A stretch of DNA of 40,752 nt from Magnetococcales bacterium (GTDB lineage: Bacteria; Pseudomonadota; Magnetococcia; Magnetococcales; JADFWT01): the NCBI GenBank assembly GCA_015233785.1, contig JADFWT010000013.1, positions 1 to 40,752 of the forward strand, given 5' to 3'. Position numbers and translations under genes: made by a program. Below, in pieces: positions 1-9,412 of this stretch (positions are counted from its first letter, which is position 1; every line of letters starts with the position of its first letter). The notes under the pieces were generated by a model, which ran no database searches, was not told where the DNA came from, and worked only from the letters and a program-made list of their open reading frames with translations.

Positions 1-1
1 T

Positions 2-1900
2 GGGATGTTTGCCACGTTGGTCATTGTCTTACCCTCTCACTATGAGGGTGGGGAGCTGATTGTCGAACATCAAGGCCAGCGAGAGGAACTCAAGCTGAAC
101 TGTTCCGAGCCTTCCGAGGCCGCTTGTGCCGCCTTTTATGCCGACTGTCGCCATCAGGTGCAGCCCATTACCTCCGGTTGTCGTCTGACACTGGTCTATA
201 ATCTGGTACTTCAGGGGAAGAAGCGTCTCCCCAAGGCACCTGAATATGGTCGTCAGACCAGGCAGGTCGCCTCACTATTAGAGACTTGGCGTCATGGTGA
301 GTCGTCAGAGGATGCCGCCTCTCCTGAAAAAATAATCTATCCGCTGGAGTACGCTTACAGCGCTTCTGCACTCTCTTTTCAGAATCTAAAAGGTCAAGAC
401 GCGGGACGTGCGGGTCTCCTGATCAAGGCGGCTCAACAGGCCGATTGTGCCCTACACTTGGTCCTCGTAGCGATCGAAGAACAGGGCATCGCGGAACATA
501 GCGGGGGATACCATAGCTATCGTCGTGGCTGGGATAATGGCGATGAAGATACTGATGAGTTTGAAGTGGTTGAGGTCTGCGATTCAAACTGGAGTCTACG
601 TCACTGGCAATCTACTGAGGAGGAGGGGGCTGAGAGTCTGTGGGGCGCTTTTCCCTTTGAAAAGCGGGAGATCTCTCCACCGGGTCTATTCGATGGGGTT
701 TCCTATGATGAAGAGGAGTTCTATGAGGCTACGGGTAACGAAGGCGCCTCTTTTGAACGGTCCTATCGTCGCGCCGCATTGGTTATCTGGCCTAAGGCGC
801 GGGAGTTAGCGATCATTGCCCAAGCGGGTTTGGCGGTTGGGCTACCCTATTTAAGCAATCAGGTTCGACGCTGGGAGATGGGTGGAAAGGAGGATGATGA
901 TCCCCTACGGAGCCAAGCCAGTGAGCTGGCAGGCCATATGCTGGATACATGGACGTTGCATAAGAACGATGGATATCGCTCTCACTCGGACGAGAAAAGC
1001 AACTCTTCGGTCATGCTCTCTCTGTTGCTTCGTTTGAAGCATGTGGCGCATTTGGAAACCCTGTTGACTGACATTTCCGCTCAGGGTGAGCTGTTTCTTG
1101 AGGACATTAAGGAGATCGTAAGGGCCCTTGCTCTGCTCCCCAAAGCGAAGAGCGTGCCGTTGGCTCAAGACATATTGGAGGGTAACCTCCCGGATCATCT
1201 CGGAATATGCGGTGCTCTGTTGCGTGCCATGGTGGCAGGGCGTGCTTTCGTTGCGGATAAGCAACTTGTTCCGGTAGCCTCTGTTTTGGTTAAGGCGCTT
1301 CCGGATGGTTCAGATACCAGAGATTTAGAATCGTTCAAATACCGTTCAAGCCCGCGTTTTGAGCCATCGTTCATTGTGGATATGCTCGGTGCGTTGGCTG
1401 CGATAGATCACTCTCTGACTAGCCAAGTCTGTGACACTCTGTTGGCGTGTCCTGAGGTTTATCCTCATGATGAGGTCCTTATTCCAGCTTGTATTGCTCT
1501 GGAAGACAAAAAAGCCCTTGCAAGCCCAGAGATACAGCGCATATTAGCGGTCAGTCTGGATCATCTCAACAGGCGTATTGCGCTCCTCCTGGAGTCACCG
1601 CGTGATTGGCAACGAGATAATAACCTCTCTTGCACCTGCGAGCATTGTCAGCAATTGGCTCATTTTTTGGGGAATGCAAGCATGAGGGTGTGGCGTTTTA
1701 AGGCGGCTGAAGCTAAGAGACGTCATGTGATACATACAATCAGCGATGATGTGTGTGACGCAACCACTCACACCGACCGCCAAGGCCGGCCCTATTCGTT
1801 GATCTGCACAAAAAATCAAGCCAGCTATCAAAGAAGATACGAACAGCGGGCGCACGACCTTTCAGCGCGCTCTCACCTGATGCCGAAGGTGAGAGCGTAA
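2..1900 (+). CDS. 2OG-Fe(II) oxygenase (prolyl 4-hydroxylase-like), 5' end outside window
   Basis: The frame is open to the left edge, and the first residues continue a prolyl-4-hydroxylase-type double-stranded beta-helix: TLVIVLPSHYEGGELIV, then AAFYADCRHQVQPITSGCRL, which supplies the distal iron-binding His and the Arg that holds 2-oxoglutarate. In this family a segment carrying the HxD iron ligands lies just upstream, so the true start is missing and the ATG at base 5 is internal. The remaining 500 or so residues are a large C-terminal extension I do not recognise, with a CTCEHC cysteine cluster near the end that could bind metal. The substrate cannot be told. A short gap separates it from a truncated UPF0158 gene. 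Confidence 0.75.
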   Translation, partial: GMFATLVIVLPSHYEGGELIVEHQGQREELKLNCSEPSEAACAAFYADCRHQVQPITSGCRLTLVYNLVLQGKKRLPKAPEYGRQTRQVASLLETWRHGESSEDAASPEKIIYPLEYAYSASALSFQNLKGQDAGRAGLLIKAAQQADCALHLVLVAIEEQGIAEHSGGYHSYRRGWDNGDEDTDEFEVVEVCDSNWSLRHWQSTEEEGAESLWGAFPFEKREISPPGLFDGVSYDEEEFYEATGNEGASFERSYRRAALVIWPKARELAIIAQAGLAVGLPYLSNQVRRWEMGGKEDDDPLRSQASELAGHMLDTWTLHKNDGYRSHSDEKSNSSVMLSLLLRLKHVAHLETLLTDISAQGELFLEDIKEIVRALALLPKAKSVPLAQDILEGNLPDHLGICGALLRAMVAGRAFVADKQLVPVASVLVKALPDGSDTRDLESFKYRSSPRFEPSFIVDMLGALAAIDHSLTSQVCDTLLACPEVYPHDEVLIPACIALEDKKALASPEIQRILAVSLDHLNRRIALLLESPRDWQRDNNLSCTCEHCQQLAHFLGNASMRVWRFKAAEAKRRHVIHTISDDVCDATTHTDRQGRPYSLICTKNQASYQRRYEQRAHDLSARSHLMPKVRA

Positions 1901-1934
1901 CGTTATAGATTGCCTCTAAGAACAGGGTATAGCC

Positions 1935-2192
1935 ATGACGGCACAAGCGAATGTGAAGTATATTGCCGAACAACTCGGTATCCAATCCGATCAGCATACC
2001 GCCTACTTTGACCGTGAGACGGGAGAGGCTTGGTTGGTTTCGGAGGAGGAGGTCATGATGGCTGAGGACGATACACCTCTGGACGAACGCCCGGAGTGGC
2101 AACAAGAAGCACCTAAAATCACCAATAAGATTTTATCCAATGAATACACAATACTACAGACCAGAAATCGAGTTTATTATCGATATATATAG
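1935..2192 (+). CDS. UPF0158 family protein, C-terminally truncated
   Basis: The 85-residue product begins like UPF0158 proteins: a short helix, then AYFDRETGEAWLVSEEE and an acidic stretch ending DERPEWQQEAPKI. From memory of the family, complete members are about 140-160 residues, so roughly half is missing. The last 25 residues (TNKILSNEYTILQTRNRVYYRYI) and the AT-rich DNA under them do not resemble the family, which suggests a rearrangement joint near 2100-2200. An AGGG ribosome-binding site precedes the ATG. The joint lies just upstream of the chimeric topoisomerase gene, so both oddities may come from one rearrangement. Function is unknown even for the intact family. Confidence 0.5.
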   Translation: MTAQANVKYIAEQLGIQSDQHTAYFDRETGEAWLVSEEEVMMAEDDTPLDERPEWQQEAPKITNKILSNEYTILQTRNRVYYRYI

Positions 2193-2277
2193 GAGCGACA
2201 CGTAGCTGAAGTTGAAGCTGAGGCTTTTTCCAGCCTCGGTTTCCAGAGTGGGCAGTGTAAGAGAGGCGTACCTGTTT

Positions 2278-4914
2278 GTGATTCTGTATCTATGTGAAAA
2301 ACCCTCTCAGGGGCGCGATATCGGTCGGGTGCTTGGTGCGACTGCACGGCGGCAGGGATACATGGAAGGGGCCGGGGTGCGCGTCACGTGGTGTATCGGC
2401 CATCTGCTGGAGATGATCGCACCGGACAGCTATACCCCAGCCTGGAAATCGTGGCGCATAGACACCCTCCCCATGGTGCCCGCCACGTGGAAATTACAGC
2501 TCACCCGCCGGGGTAGCCAACAGTATAAAATTATTCAAAACCTGCTGAAAGGCGTGCATGAGGTGGTGTTGGCCACCGATGCGGATCGTGAAGGCGAAAC
2601 CATCGGGCGTGAAGTCCTGGAGCGATGCCGCTACCGAGGCAAGATCTCTCGGCTCTGGCTCTCGGCACTGGACGATGCCAGCATCCGCAAGGCACTGGCT
2701 TCCCTTTGGCCGGGAGAGAAAACCCAGCCGCTCTATCAGGCGGGTTTGGGACGATCACGCGCTGATTGGTTGGTGGGTATGAATCTCACCCGAGCCTATA
2801 CCATCATGGGGCGCCAGGGCGGCTATCAGGGTGTGTTGAGTGTGGGACGAGTGCAAACGCCAACTCTCAAGCTGGTGGTGGATCGAGATCGTCAGATTGA
2901 GCAGTTCAAGCCGCTTGATTTTTTTGATGTCATCGCCCATCATCGGGTGACAAATGGTACTTTTAAGGCCAAATGGATCCCGCCCAAAAAGCATGCCGAT
3001 GAAGAAGGGCGCTGCCTTGACCGACAGGTCGCCGAAGCGGTGGTGCAGCGTGTTCATGGCCAGGAAGGCTCGGTAACCAAGGCCGGGACTAAGCGGGTGA
3101 AGGTTCCCGCCCCCCTGCCGTTGGAACTCTCGACTCTGCAACAGGAGGCCTCCCGTAAGCTGGGGTTCTCCGCCAAGAAGACCATGATGGTGGCTCAGCG
3201 CCTCTACGAGGGGACCGAAGACTCTTCGATTGAGGGGGGGCTGATCACCTACATGCGTACCGACTCGGTGACGTTGGCTCAGGAGGCGATTGACGCCCTG
3301 CGAGGACAGATTGAGCAGCGCTATGGGCCGGACTATCTGCCCAAGTCTCCCAGAAAGTTTAAATCCTCCTCAAAAAACGCCCAAGAGGCCCACGAAGCGA
3401 TTCGCCCCACCGATCCCCATCGCACCCCGGATCAGGTGAAGCATGCGCTCACCAAGGATATGTTTCGCCTCTATGAGTTGATCTGGAAGCGTTCCATGGC
3501 CTGTCAGATGTCGGCGGCGCGCATCGACAAGGTGGCGGCGACGATTGGGGTGGATAGTGTGGATCCTAAAGCACCTTACCAACTGCGTGCCAACGGCTCG
3601 TCGGTGGCATTTCAGGGCTTTATGAAGGTCTATAGCGAGGGGCGCGACGAAGTGTCGGCCCAGGATCGTGACGAAGAGAGCGGCTTGCTTCCGATGTTGG
3701 AGCAGAACGAAGAGCTTACCCAGAAGGGGATTCAGCCCAAGCAGCACTTCACCGAGCCGAAGCCCCGCTATACGGAGGCGACGCTGGTCAAGGCGTTGGA
3801 GAGCTACGGAATTGGCCGTCCCTCCACCTACGCCCCCACCATGTCCACGCTTCAGGATCGCGGTTATGTGCGTCTGGAGACGCGCAAGTTTTTCCCCGAG
3901 GATGTGGGGATGGTGGTCAATGGCTTTTTGACGCAGCATTTTGAGAAGTATGTTGATTACCACTTCACCGCCCATCTGGAGGATGATCTGGATGCGGTCT
4001 CGCGTGGTGAAAAGACCTGGAAGCCGCTGCTGGGCGAGTTCTGGACCCCCTTTATCGAGCGGGTGCAGGAGAAGGATAAGACCACCAATAAAGCGGATGT
4101 TACCACCCAGGCCACCGATGAGAAGTGCCCAGAGTGCGAAAAGCCGCTGGTGATTAAGCTGGGACGTTATGGTCGGTTTAAGGCGTGTACCGGCTATCCC
4201 GAGTGCCGCTTTACCCAGGATCTTCGCCAGAAGGAGGGGGATGGGGAGGCCAAGGAGGAGCCGGAGGTTTCCGACCGCAAGTGCGGCAAGTGCGGCAGTG
4301 CCATGCTGATCAAGACCGGGCGTTTTGGTAAATATCTGGCCTGTTCCGGTTACCCGGATTGCAAGAATATTGAGCCGTTGGAGAAGCCTAAGGATACCGG
4401 CGTGGTCTGCATTGAGTGCGGCAAGGCCAACTTCATGGAGAAGAAGTCCCGTCGCGGTAAGATTTTCTACTCCTGTGCTCGTTATCCCGACTGTAAAAAG
4501 GCGTTGTGGGATAAGCCTCTCAAGCAGCCTTGTCCCAAGTGTGGGGCACCGTTTGTTACGGAGAAGATTACCAAACGGCGGGGCACCGAGCACATTTGCG
4601 TGGTGGAGAGTTGCGACTATCTGGAGGTAGTGGTTCCACCGGAGAAGCCTGCGGCCAAACCTGCGGCCCGCAAGAAGGCACCGGCCAAGAAGGCTGCCAC
4701 CCGCAAGGCGGCCGCCAAGAAAACCACTACCCGAAAGACGGCGGCCAAGAAAACCACCACCCGTAAGCCTGCGGCCAAGAAGACGGCCAGCAAAACAGCC
4801 GCCAAGAAGAGCACTACCCGCAAGACGACGGCCACCAAAACGGCCGCCAAGAAGAGCGCCACCCGTAAGACGGCGGCCAGCAAGGCAGCGGCTAACAAGA
4901 AAAGTGCGGCCTGA
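2278..4914 (+). CDS. topA: chimeric type IA DNA topoisomerase: TopB-like head, TopA-like body and tail
   Basis: A type IA topoisomerase of 878 residues, relaxing negatively supercoiled DNA through a 5'-phosphotyrosine. Residues 1 to about 285 match topoisomerase III (TopB): [13 protein letters not shown] at the start, [10 protein letters not shown], the Toprim DADREGE (Asp101, Asp103, Glu105) and [14 protein letters not shown]. From about residue 300 on the match is to topoisomerase I (TopA): [13 protein letters not shown], the active-site ITYMRTDS (Tyr325), [13 protein letters not shown], then Cys4 zinc ribbons from about residue 616 and a Lys/Ala/Thr-rich histone-H1-like tail of about 90 residues. 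The switch falls in the shared block [14 protein letters not shown] (about 3120-3190). The GTG at 2278 is chosen because it gives the normal TopB N-terminus and has GAGAGG upstream; an in-frame TTG at 2212 would add 22 unrelated residues. The frame is intact across the joint, so this may be a working enzyme. Confidence 0.85.
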   Translation: MILYLCEKPSQGRDIGRVLGATARRQGYMEGAGVRVTWCIGHLLEMIAPDSYTPAWKSWRIDTLPMVPATWKLQLTRRGSQQYKIIQNLLKGVHEVVLATDADREGETIGREVLERCRYRGKISRLWLSALDDASIRKALASLWPGEKTQPLYQAGLGRSRADWLVGMNLTRAYTIMGRQGGYQGVLSVGRVQTPTLKLVVDRDRQIEQFKPLDFFDVIAHHRVTNGTFKAKWIPPKKHADEEGRCLDRQVAEAVVQRVHGQEGSVTKAGTKRVKVPAPLPLELSTLQQEASRKLGFSAKKTMMVAQRLYEGTEDSSIEGGLITYMRTDSVTLAQEAIDALRGQIEQRYGPDYLPKSPRKFKSSSKNAQEAHEAIRPTDPHRTPDQVKHALTKDMFRLYELIWKRSMACQMSAARIDKVAATIGVDSVDPKAPYQLRANGSSVAFQGFMKVYSEGRDEVSAQDRDEESGLLPMLEQNEELTQKGIQPKQHFTEPKPRYTEATLVKALESYGIGRPSTYAPTMSTLQDRGYVRLETRKFFPEDVGMVVNGFLTQHFEKYVDYHFTAHLEDDLDAVSRGEKTWKPLLGEFWTPFIERVQEKDKTTNKADVTTQATDEKCPECEKPLVIKLGRYGRFKACTGYPECRFTQDLRQKEGDGEAKEEPEVSDRKCGKCGSAMLIKTGRFGKYLACSGYPDCKNIEPLEKPKDTGVVCIECGKANFMEKKSRRGKIFYSCARYPDCKKALWDKPLKQPCPKCGAPFVTEKITKRRGTEHICVVESCDYLEVVVPPEKPAAKPAARKKAPAKKAATRKAAAKKTTTRKTAAKKTTTRKPAAKKTASKTAAKKSTTRKTTATKTAAKKSATRKTAASKAAANKKSAA

Positions 4915-4966
4915 GCGGGAGTCTGCCGCGGGCGCGAAGCTCCGGTGTTGGCATCTGGTGACGCGA

Positions 4967-5008
4967 TAAAAAAAGCCACCGAAGGAGAGCTGCTCTTCCG
5001 GTGGCTTT
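4967..5008. terminator. bidirectional Rho-independent terminator between convergent genes
   Basis: An 11-bp perfect stem (AAAAGCCACCG with CGGTGGCTTTT) encloses a partly paired loop. A T-run follows on the plus strand and an A-run precedes it, so it can end transcription of the topoisomerase gene and of the minus-strand gene that stops at 5038. Confidence 0.85.
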
Positions 5009-5037
5009 TCTGTTGAGTGAAGGGCCGTGATGTGAGG

Positions 5038-5817
5038 TTAATTGCGGGCCAATCGTACGAAGGAGACCTCGCGCATCCTGTAGAGGCGGTTCTGCACCTG
5101 GAGGGTCTCATCGGTGAGGCGTCTCAGCTTGTCGGTGATGTGGCCGATGCGCTTGTGGCTGTGAGCGACCTGCTCCCGTGCAATACGCAGCGCATTCTCT
5201 TTGGTCTCTACCACCTCTTTGAGCTCGGTTTTTATGTGTAGATAGGCGAGGCGGTTGGCTTCGGTGGAGATGGCCGGATTGCCCAGTGAGAGATTTTGCG
5301 CTTTCCGATAGGCGCGCATGGCGTTGGTGGCCGGAGAGCGGGTCTCGGCAAGATCCTGCTGAGCTTTCCAAGCGGCCTCTTTCAGCCGTTCAAGGCTCTT
5401 CTCCTCCAGTTCCAGATCCTTCACGGTGGCATGAAAGCGCTGTTTGTTCTTCTGTACCATCCCTTCCAGTTCACGAATCTCGCCGCGCACTTCCCGTCCA
5501 TTGACGGCATTTTTCCAGTGCTCTTCCACATTTCTCTGGATGGTTTTGGCTAGAGGGTCGATCTTTCGATTGGGAAGTCGTTCCGTCTCCGGGAAGTTGT
5601 AGACGGGGGTCCGTACCGATGGTTTCGACTTGGCCTCTCTAGCGTCCGCCGACTTGCTGCTTTTTTCGGCAGGGGCTTGGGCCTTATTGTTGGCGCTTTT
5701 GTCTGTGCTGCCTGTGGCGGCTTGCAGTGGTCCTGCACCGAGGGTGAGCGTCAGAAGTGTCGCCGTAAGCAGTCGCCAGAATGGAGCAGAATTGAGGGTG
5801 AATAGAGCCTGAATCAT
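5038..5817 (-). CDS. exported coiled-coil protein of unknown function
   Basis: The 259-residue product has a signal peptide (hydrophobic segment WRLLTATLLTLTLGAGPLQAA, predicted cut near residue 34), then a Lys/Ser/Ala-rich linker to about residue 75. From about 85 to the end it is almost wholly charged helix with heptad character (EIRELEGMVQKNKQRFH, LELEEKSLERLKEAAW, ITDKLRRLTDETLQVQNRL), so it probably forms a long periplasmic coiled coil. GGAGGCG sits 5-6 nt before the ATG. It is convergent with the topoisomerase gene and divergent from the transporter gene. I recognise no family; an envelope or scaffolding role is a guess only. Confidence 0.7.
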   Translation of the reverse strand: MIQALFTLNSAPFWRLLTATLLTLTLGAGPLQAATGSTDKSANNKAQAPAEKSSKSADAREAKSKPSVRTPVYNFPETERLPNRKIDPLAKTIQRNVEEHWKNAVNGREVRGEIRELEGMVQKNKQRFHATVKDLELEEKSLERLKEAAWKAQQDLAETRSPATNAMRAYRKAQNLSLGNPAISTEANRLAYLHIKTELKEVVETKENALRIAREQVAHSHKRIGHITDKLRRLTDETLQVQNRLYRMREVSFVRLARN

Positions 5818-5888
5818 TTATCGCCTCCGATGCGATGGGTCCATGCGTCATTGCCGAAAGCTGCTCACCTTGCCAGAATAGTCCAGTT

Positions 5889-5908
5889 GCCGTACGTCGA
5901 TGTACGGC
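5889..5908. promoter_or_regulatory. 7-bp perfect inverted repeat between divergent genes
   Basis: GCCGTAC and GTACGGC flank a 6-nt GTCGAT centre in the spacer between the minus-strand coiled-coil gene and the transporter gene, 36 nt before the latter's ATG. It could be an operator or a hairpin in the transporter leader. I see no clear -35/-10 pair around it. Confidence 0.35.
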
Positions 5909-5943
5909 CCTATTAATCCGCCAGACTGGGAGAGCCCGTCCCG

Positions 5944-7071
5944 ATGTCCACGGATGCCAAAAAACCCGCCCCTTTCGAAGAGGGGTTTCTGGCCCTGTTG
6001 CTGGTGCTTGCCACGGTAGGGTTGGTGTGGCTGTTTATGCCGTTTCTTCCCGGCCTGTTTCTGGCCGTTTTGCTGGCATCGTCCACCTACCCGCTCTATG
6101 TCAAGTTACAGGAGCGCTTTCAGCTCTTTTCGGACGCAGCGGCCATGATCATGACCGTTTTGGTGTTTTTTTTGGTGGTGTCGCCATTGGTCTACCTGTT
6201 GGCCTCCACCGGATTGCGCATGGGGCAGGCGGTTCATGAGCTTCAGATGTGGTTGACCTCCCTGGGGGATGCCGAGGGCGTCAAGGAGGCGTTGCGTGTC
6301 CGGGTGGATGCGCTGCCTCTGCCGGAGGGTGTGCGGGCCGTGCTTCTTGATGAACTCTCTCACAACAAGGGGCAGATGGCCAAAAGGGCGGCAGAATTTG
6401 TGGTGACGATGTTTCGCAGCGTTACCGGCAACAGCTTTGGTTTTCTCTCCGCGCTGCTGCTGACGCTCTTTGCGCTGTTTTTCTTCTATCGCGACGGTCC
6501 GAAGATACTGCATCGCATCAAGGTACTCACTCCGCTGGAGAACGCCTACGACGACATTCTGTTCAACCGCTTTCGGGCATTGGCCACGGTGTTGACGTTG
6601 AGCACTTTCGGTATCGCTCTGGTTCAGGGTCTCTCATTCTCTCTGGTGACCGCCTTTATGGGGCTGCCCTGGTTCTATCTGGGGGTGGCCATTGCGGTGG
6701 CGTCGTTCATTCCTGTGGTGGGGGGCGTGGTGGTATGGGGGCCACTGGCCTATTCGCTCTACCTGGATGGCAGGCCGGGAGGCGCCCTGTTTATTGTGGT
6801 GTGGGGGGCGCTGGTGGTGGGATTTGTCATCGACAATCTCCTGCGTCCGGTACTGATTTCCTGGCTGGCGGATATTACCCGTTCCGGCTCTGGGGGAGAT
6901 GAGCGGCTGCACGCCCTCAGTCATACGCTCTTGACCGTCCTGGCCACCTTTGGCGGTATGGTTTCCTTTGGCATTCTGGGGCTCTTTTTCGGGCCGATGA
7001 TCGCCGCCATGGCCATCTCGGTGTTCGATGTCTACGAGATGATTCACGGCGAGGGGTTGGACCAAAGCTGA
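5944..7071 (+). CDS. AI-2E family (PerM/YdiK-type) transporter
   Basis: A 375-residue inner-membrane protein with about eight hydrophobic segments: two close together after residue 15, one near 65, then a cluster from about 150 to the end, with a soluble amphipathic stretch between. The family signature is near residues 258-305: FIPVVGGVVVWGP, followed by VIDNLLRPVLISW. Members were named for AI-2 export, but related proteins carry other substrates (Na+/Li+-H+ exchange, for example), so the substrate here is open. GGGAGAG lies about 10 nt before the ATG. It precedes the fliQ-fliR-flhB block by 128 nt; a small CCCCG/CGGGG hairpin near 7142-7157 sits in that gap. Confidence 0.85.
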   Translation: MSTDAKKPAPFEEGFLALLLVLATVGLVWLFMPFLPGLFLAVLLASSTYPLYVKLQERFQLFSDAAAMIMTVLVFFLVVSPLVYLLASTGLRMGQAVHELQMWLTSLGDAEGVKEALRVRVDALPLPEGVRAVLLDELSHNKGQMAKRAAEFVVTMFRSVTGNSFGFLSALLLTLFALFFFYRDGPKILHRIKVLTPLENAYDDILFNRFRALATVLTLSTFGIALVQGLSFSLVTAFMGLPWFYLGVAIAVASFIPVVGGVVVWGPLAYSLYLDGRPGGALFIVVWGALVVGFVIDNLLRPVLISWLADITRSGSGGDERLHALSHTLLTVLATFGGMVSFGILGLFFGPMIAAMAISVFDVYEMIHGEGLDQS

Positions 7072-7199
7072 ACGGAAATGTTCAACACCTTCGCGGGTGG
7101 TGGTGATTTGGGGTAACATGGTCTACTGCTGAAATCCATCGCCCCGAATTGCCGGGGTGGTGACAATCTTGAAATGTCGCTGCTGGAGCGTAGTTAGAG

Positions 7200-7469
7200 A
7201 TGCCTTCCGAAACCGTCATAGAGCTGGTAATCGGTGCCCTTAGGGTGGCGATGCTTGTTTCGACGCCGCTGCTGTTGACGGCGCTCGTGGTGGGTCTGGT
7301 GGTCTCCATCTTCCAGTCGGTGACCCAGATTCAGGAGATGACGCTTACCTTTATTCCCAAGATTTTAGCCACTTTCATTGCGCTGATTATCGCGCTGCCT
7401 TGGATGATTCAGACCCTGATGGACTACTTCAGGAGTCTGTTTGATAACATGCCTGGCTTGATTGGCTGA
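7200..7469 (+). CDS. fliQ: flagellar export apparatus protein FliQ
   Basis: The 89-residue product is normal in length for FliQ, with two transmembrane helices (about residues 13-38 and 52-73) joined by the conserved QSVTQIQEMTLTFIPKI segment. FliQ packs with FliP and FliR into the helical core of the type III export gate in the basal body. It is the first gene of a compact fliQ-fliR-flhB block, with fliR 8 nt downstream. fliP and flhA are not nearby, so the export-gate genes are split in this genome. Confidence 0.93.
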   Translation: MPSETVIELVIGALRVAMLVSTPLLLTALVVGLVVSIFQSVTQIQEMTLTFIPKILATFIALIIALPWMIQTLMDYFRSLFDNMPGLIG

Positions 7470-7477
7470 GGTCGAGC

Positions 7478-8272
7478 ATGGATCCCGCCGCCCTGATGGA
7501 TCTTCTTGGGCTCTCCATTGGAGAGTTGGAGCGCATGGCGCTAATTCTCTCCCGGCTCACAGGGCTGTTTCTCTCTGCCCCGTTTTTTTCTCGAAATGTC
7601 GGTCCTATGCGGGTTCGGGTGGTAATTCTGCTGGGGTTGACCTTCATGATTTATCCGCTCACCGATCCCTGGCCGGGAGAGGGGTCCAGTTCGCCCATGG
7701 TGGTGGTGGCTGCGGGGGTGGCCGAGGTGGTGATTGGGGCGGCGCTGGGTATGCTGGTTCACTGGGCGCTGGTGGCGGTTCAGGTGGCGGGTGGTGTGAT
7801 CGGCTTCTCCATGGGGCTCTCCATGGCCATGGTGATGGATCCCACCTCGGGGATGCAGGAAGGCGTTCTGAGCAACATGCTCTATATGGCGACGCTGCTG
7901 CTGTTTTTGGGTGTGGATGGCCACCATATGCTCATTGAGGGGTTGGCGCGCTCGTTTCACACCCTGCCGTTGGGGGCGGGTATTCCCGAAGGGCGTATGA
8001 TGTTGGAAGCGGCCCTGGTGGCCATGGGGCAGATGTTTGCCCTGTCGATCATGATTGCCGCGCCGGTTCTGGTGGCCACCAAGATGCTCTACTTCGGCAT
8101 GGGGCTTATCAACCGTGCTTCGCCGCAGATTCAGGTGTTTTTTCTGGCCATGCCGGTGGCGCAGTTGGTGGGGTTTGTGGTGTTGGGGCTCTCCATGGCG
8201 GTGTTTGCCCAGGTAATGATCCGGGAGATCGACAAGTTTTTCTCGTTGTCGTTTAGGATCGTGGGGCTGTAG
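7478..8272 (+). CDS. fliR: flagellar export apparatus protein FliR
   Basis: The 264-residue product has the FliR layout: LILSRLTGLFLSAPFFS near the start, six or so membrane helices, the segment GVIGFSMGLSMAMVMDPTSG near residues 106-125, and RASPQIQVFFLAMPVAQLVGF near 210. FliR is a single subunit in the FliPQR gate and contacts FlhB. GAGGTCGAG precedes the ATG. It lies between fliQ and flhB and is surely cotranscribed with fliQ. Confidence 0.93.
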   Translation: MDPAALMDLLGLSIGELERMALILSRLTGLFLSAPFFSRNVGPMRVRVVILLGLTFMIYPLTDPWPGEGSSSPMVVVAAGVAEVVIGAALGMLVHWALVAVQVAGGVIGFSMGLSMAMVMDPTSGMQEGVLSNMLYMATLLLFLGVDGHHMLIEGLARSFHTLPLGAGIPEGRMMLEAALVAMGQMFALSIMIAAPVLVATKMLYFGMGLINRASPQIQVFFLAMPVAQLVGFVVLGLSMAVFAQVMIREIDKFFSLSFRIVGL

Positions 8273-8310
8273 CGCTCCAGAGTGCGTGATTGTGGTAAGG
8301 GGGCCTTCTC

Positions 8311-9396
8311 ATGGCCGATGAAGACAAAGACTCAAAAACAGAAGACCCTACCGGAAACCGGCTTAATCAGTCCCGTCAGAAGGGGCAGGTAGCCAACTCC
8401 CGCGAGGTGCCGACGGCGCTGCTTTTTTTGGCGGCCTTGTCGTTGTTCATCTATCGGGGGGAGGAGCTTTGGTTGGCCTTGATGGCCAAGATGCGTTTTT
8501 TTCTCAGCGGTCAGATTGGCGGTGAGTTGACACCCAACGGCGTGGCGCTGCTGTTTGAGCAGATTATCTATTCGTCCTTGCGTGATTTGGCCCCTTTTTT
8601 TGTGGTGTTTGTGCTGGTGGCATTTGTCTCGTCGGTGATGCAGCACGGCTGGCTGTTCAGTCTTGGACCTCTTGCCCCTAGTCTCTCCAAGCTGAATCCG
8701 TTGGCGGGGATCAAGCGGCTCTTCTCCATGCGATCGGTGGTGGAGTTGTTTAAGTCGATTTTGAAAATGACGGTGGTGGGGTTTGCCGTCTATCTGGGTA
8801 TCAAGGATAGCGGCGAGCGTGTGTTGGCTCTTACCGCCACCAGTGTGGTGGATGTGATCGTCATGATGGGGAATGATGTGATCGCCGTGCTGTGGCGGGT
8901 GGCCATCGCTTTTATCATTATGGCGATCATCGACTTCTACTATCAGAAGTATGAGCACATCAAGGGCCTGCGCATGACCAAGCAGGAGGTGAAGGACGAG
9001 ATGAAACAGATGGACGGTGACCCGTTGATCAAGGGGCGCATCCGTCAGTTGCAGCGTGAGATGGCTCAGAAGCGCATGATGCAGGAGGTGCCGGAGGCGG
9101 ATGTGGTGATTACCAATCCGACCCATTTTTCGGTGGCGCTGGTTTATGTTCAGGGGGAGATGCCGTCGCCGAAGCTGGTGGCCAAGGGGCGCGGCGTGCT
9201 GGCTGCCCGTATTCGGGATCTGGCAACGGAGAACGGTGTGCCCCTGGTGGAGAATCCGCCTCTGGCGCGAACCCTCTATCGGGATGTGGAGGTGGAGCAG
9301 AACGTGCCGCCGGATCTGTTTAAGGCGGTGGCTGAAGTGTTGGCTTATGTGTATGGTCTGCGTCGTCGTCATCCTGCCCCGCGTCGGGTGCTTTAG
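8311..9396 (+). CDS. flhB: flagellar export switch protein FlhB
   Basis: The 361-residue product has a charged N-terminus (DKDSKTEDPTGNRLNQSRQKGQ), four transmembrane helices up to about residue 212, the conserved linker KQEVKDEMKQMDGDP, and the self-cleavage motif NPTH at residues 269-272. Cleavage between Asn and Pro switches the exporter from rod/hook to filament substrates, so this protein gates secretion of the flagellins encoded 22 kb away. The C-terminal tail RRRHPAPRRVL is short. The block ends here; recX starts 16 nt later and may be read from the same mRNA. Confidence 0.95.
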   Translation: MADEDKDSKTEDPTGNRLNQSRQKGQVANSREVPTALLFLAALSLFIYRGEELWLALMAKMRFFLSGQIGGELTPNGVALLFEQIIYSSLRDLAPFFVVFVLVAFVSSVMQHGWLFSLGPLAPSLSKLNPLAGIKRLFSMRSVVELFKSILKMTVVGFAVYLGIKDSGERVLALTATSVVDVIVMMGNDVIAVLWRVAIAFIIMAIIDFYYQKYEHIKGLRMTKQEVKDEMKQMDGDPLIKGRIRQLQREMAQKRMMQEVPEADVVITNPTHFSVALVYVQGEMPSPKLVAKGRGVLAARIRDLATENGVPLVENPPLARTLYRDVEVEQNVPPDLFKAVAEVLAYVYGLRRRHPAPRRVL

Positions 9397-9412
9397 AGTC
9401 GGGTAGTGGAGT

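Noticed and set aside
3370-4593. Minus-strand frame of 407 codons opposite the topoisomerase
   Set aside because: It is antisense to well-conserved TopA domains; its Leu/His/Arg/Gly-rich product is what the opposite strand of such codons gives.
4640-4914. Separate histone-H1-like gene at the end of the topoisomerase
   Set aside because: The Lys/Ala/Thr repeats are in frame with the zinc ribbons and have no start or ribosome-binding site of their own; such tails are common on bacterial TopA.
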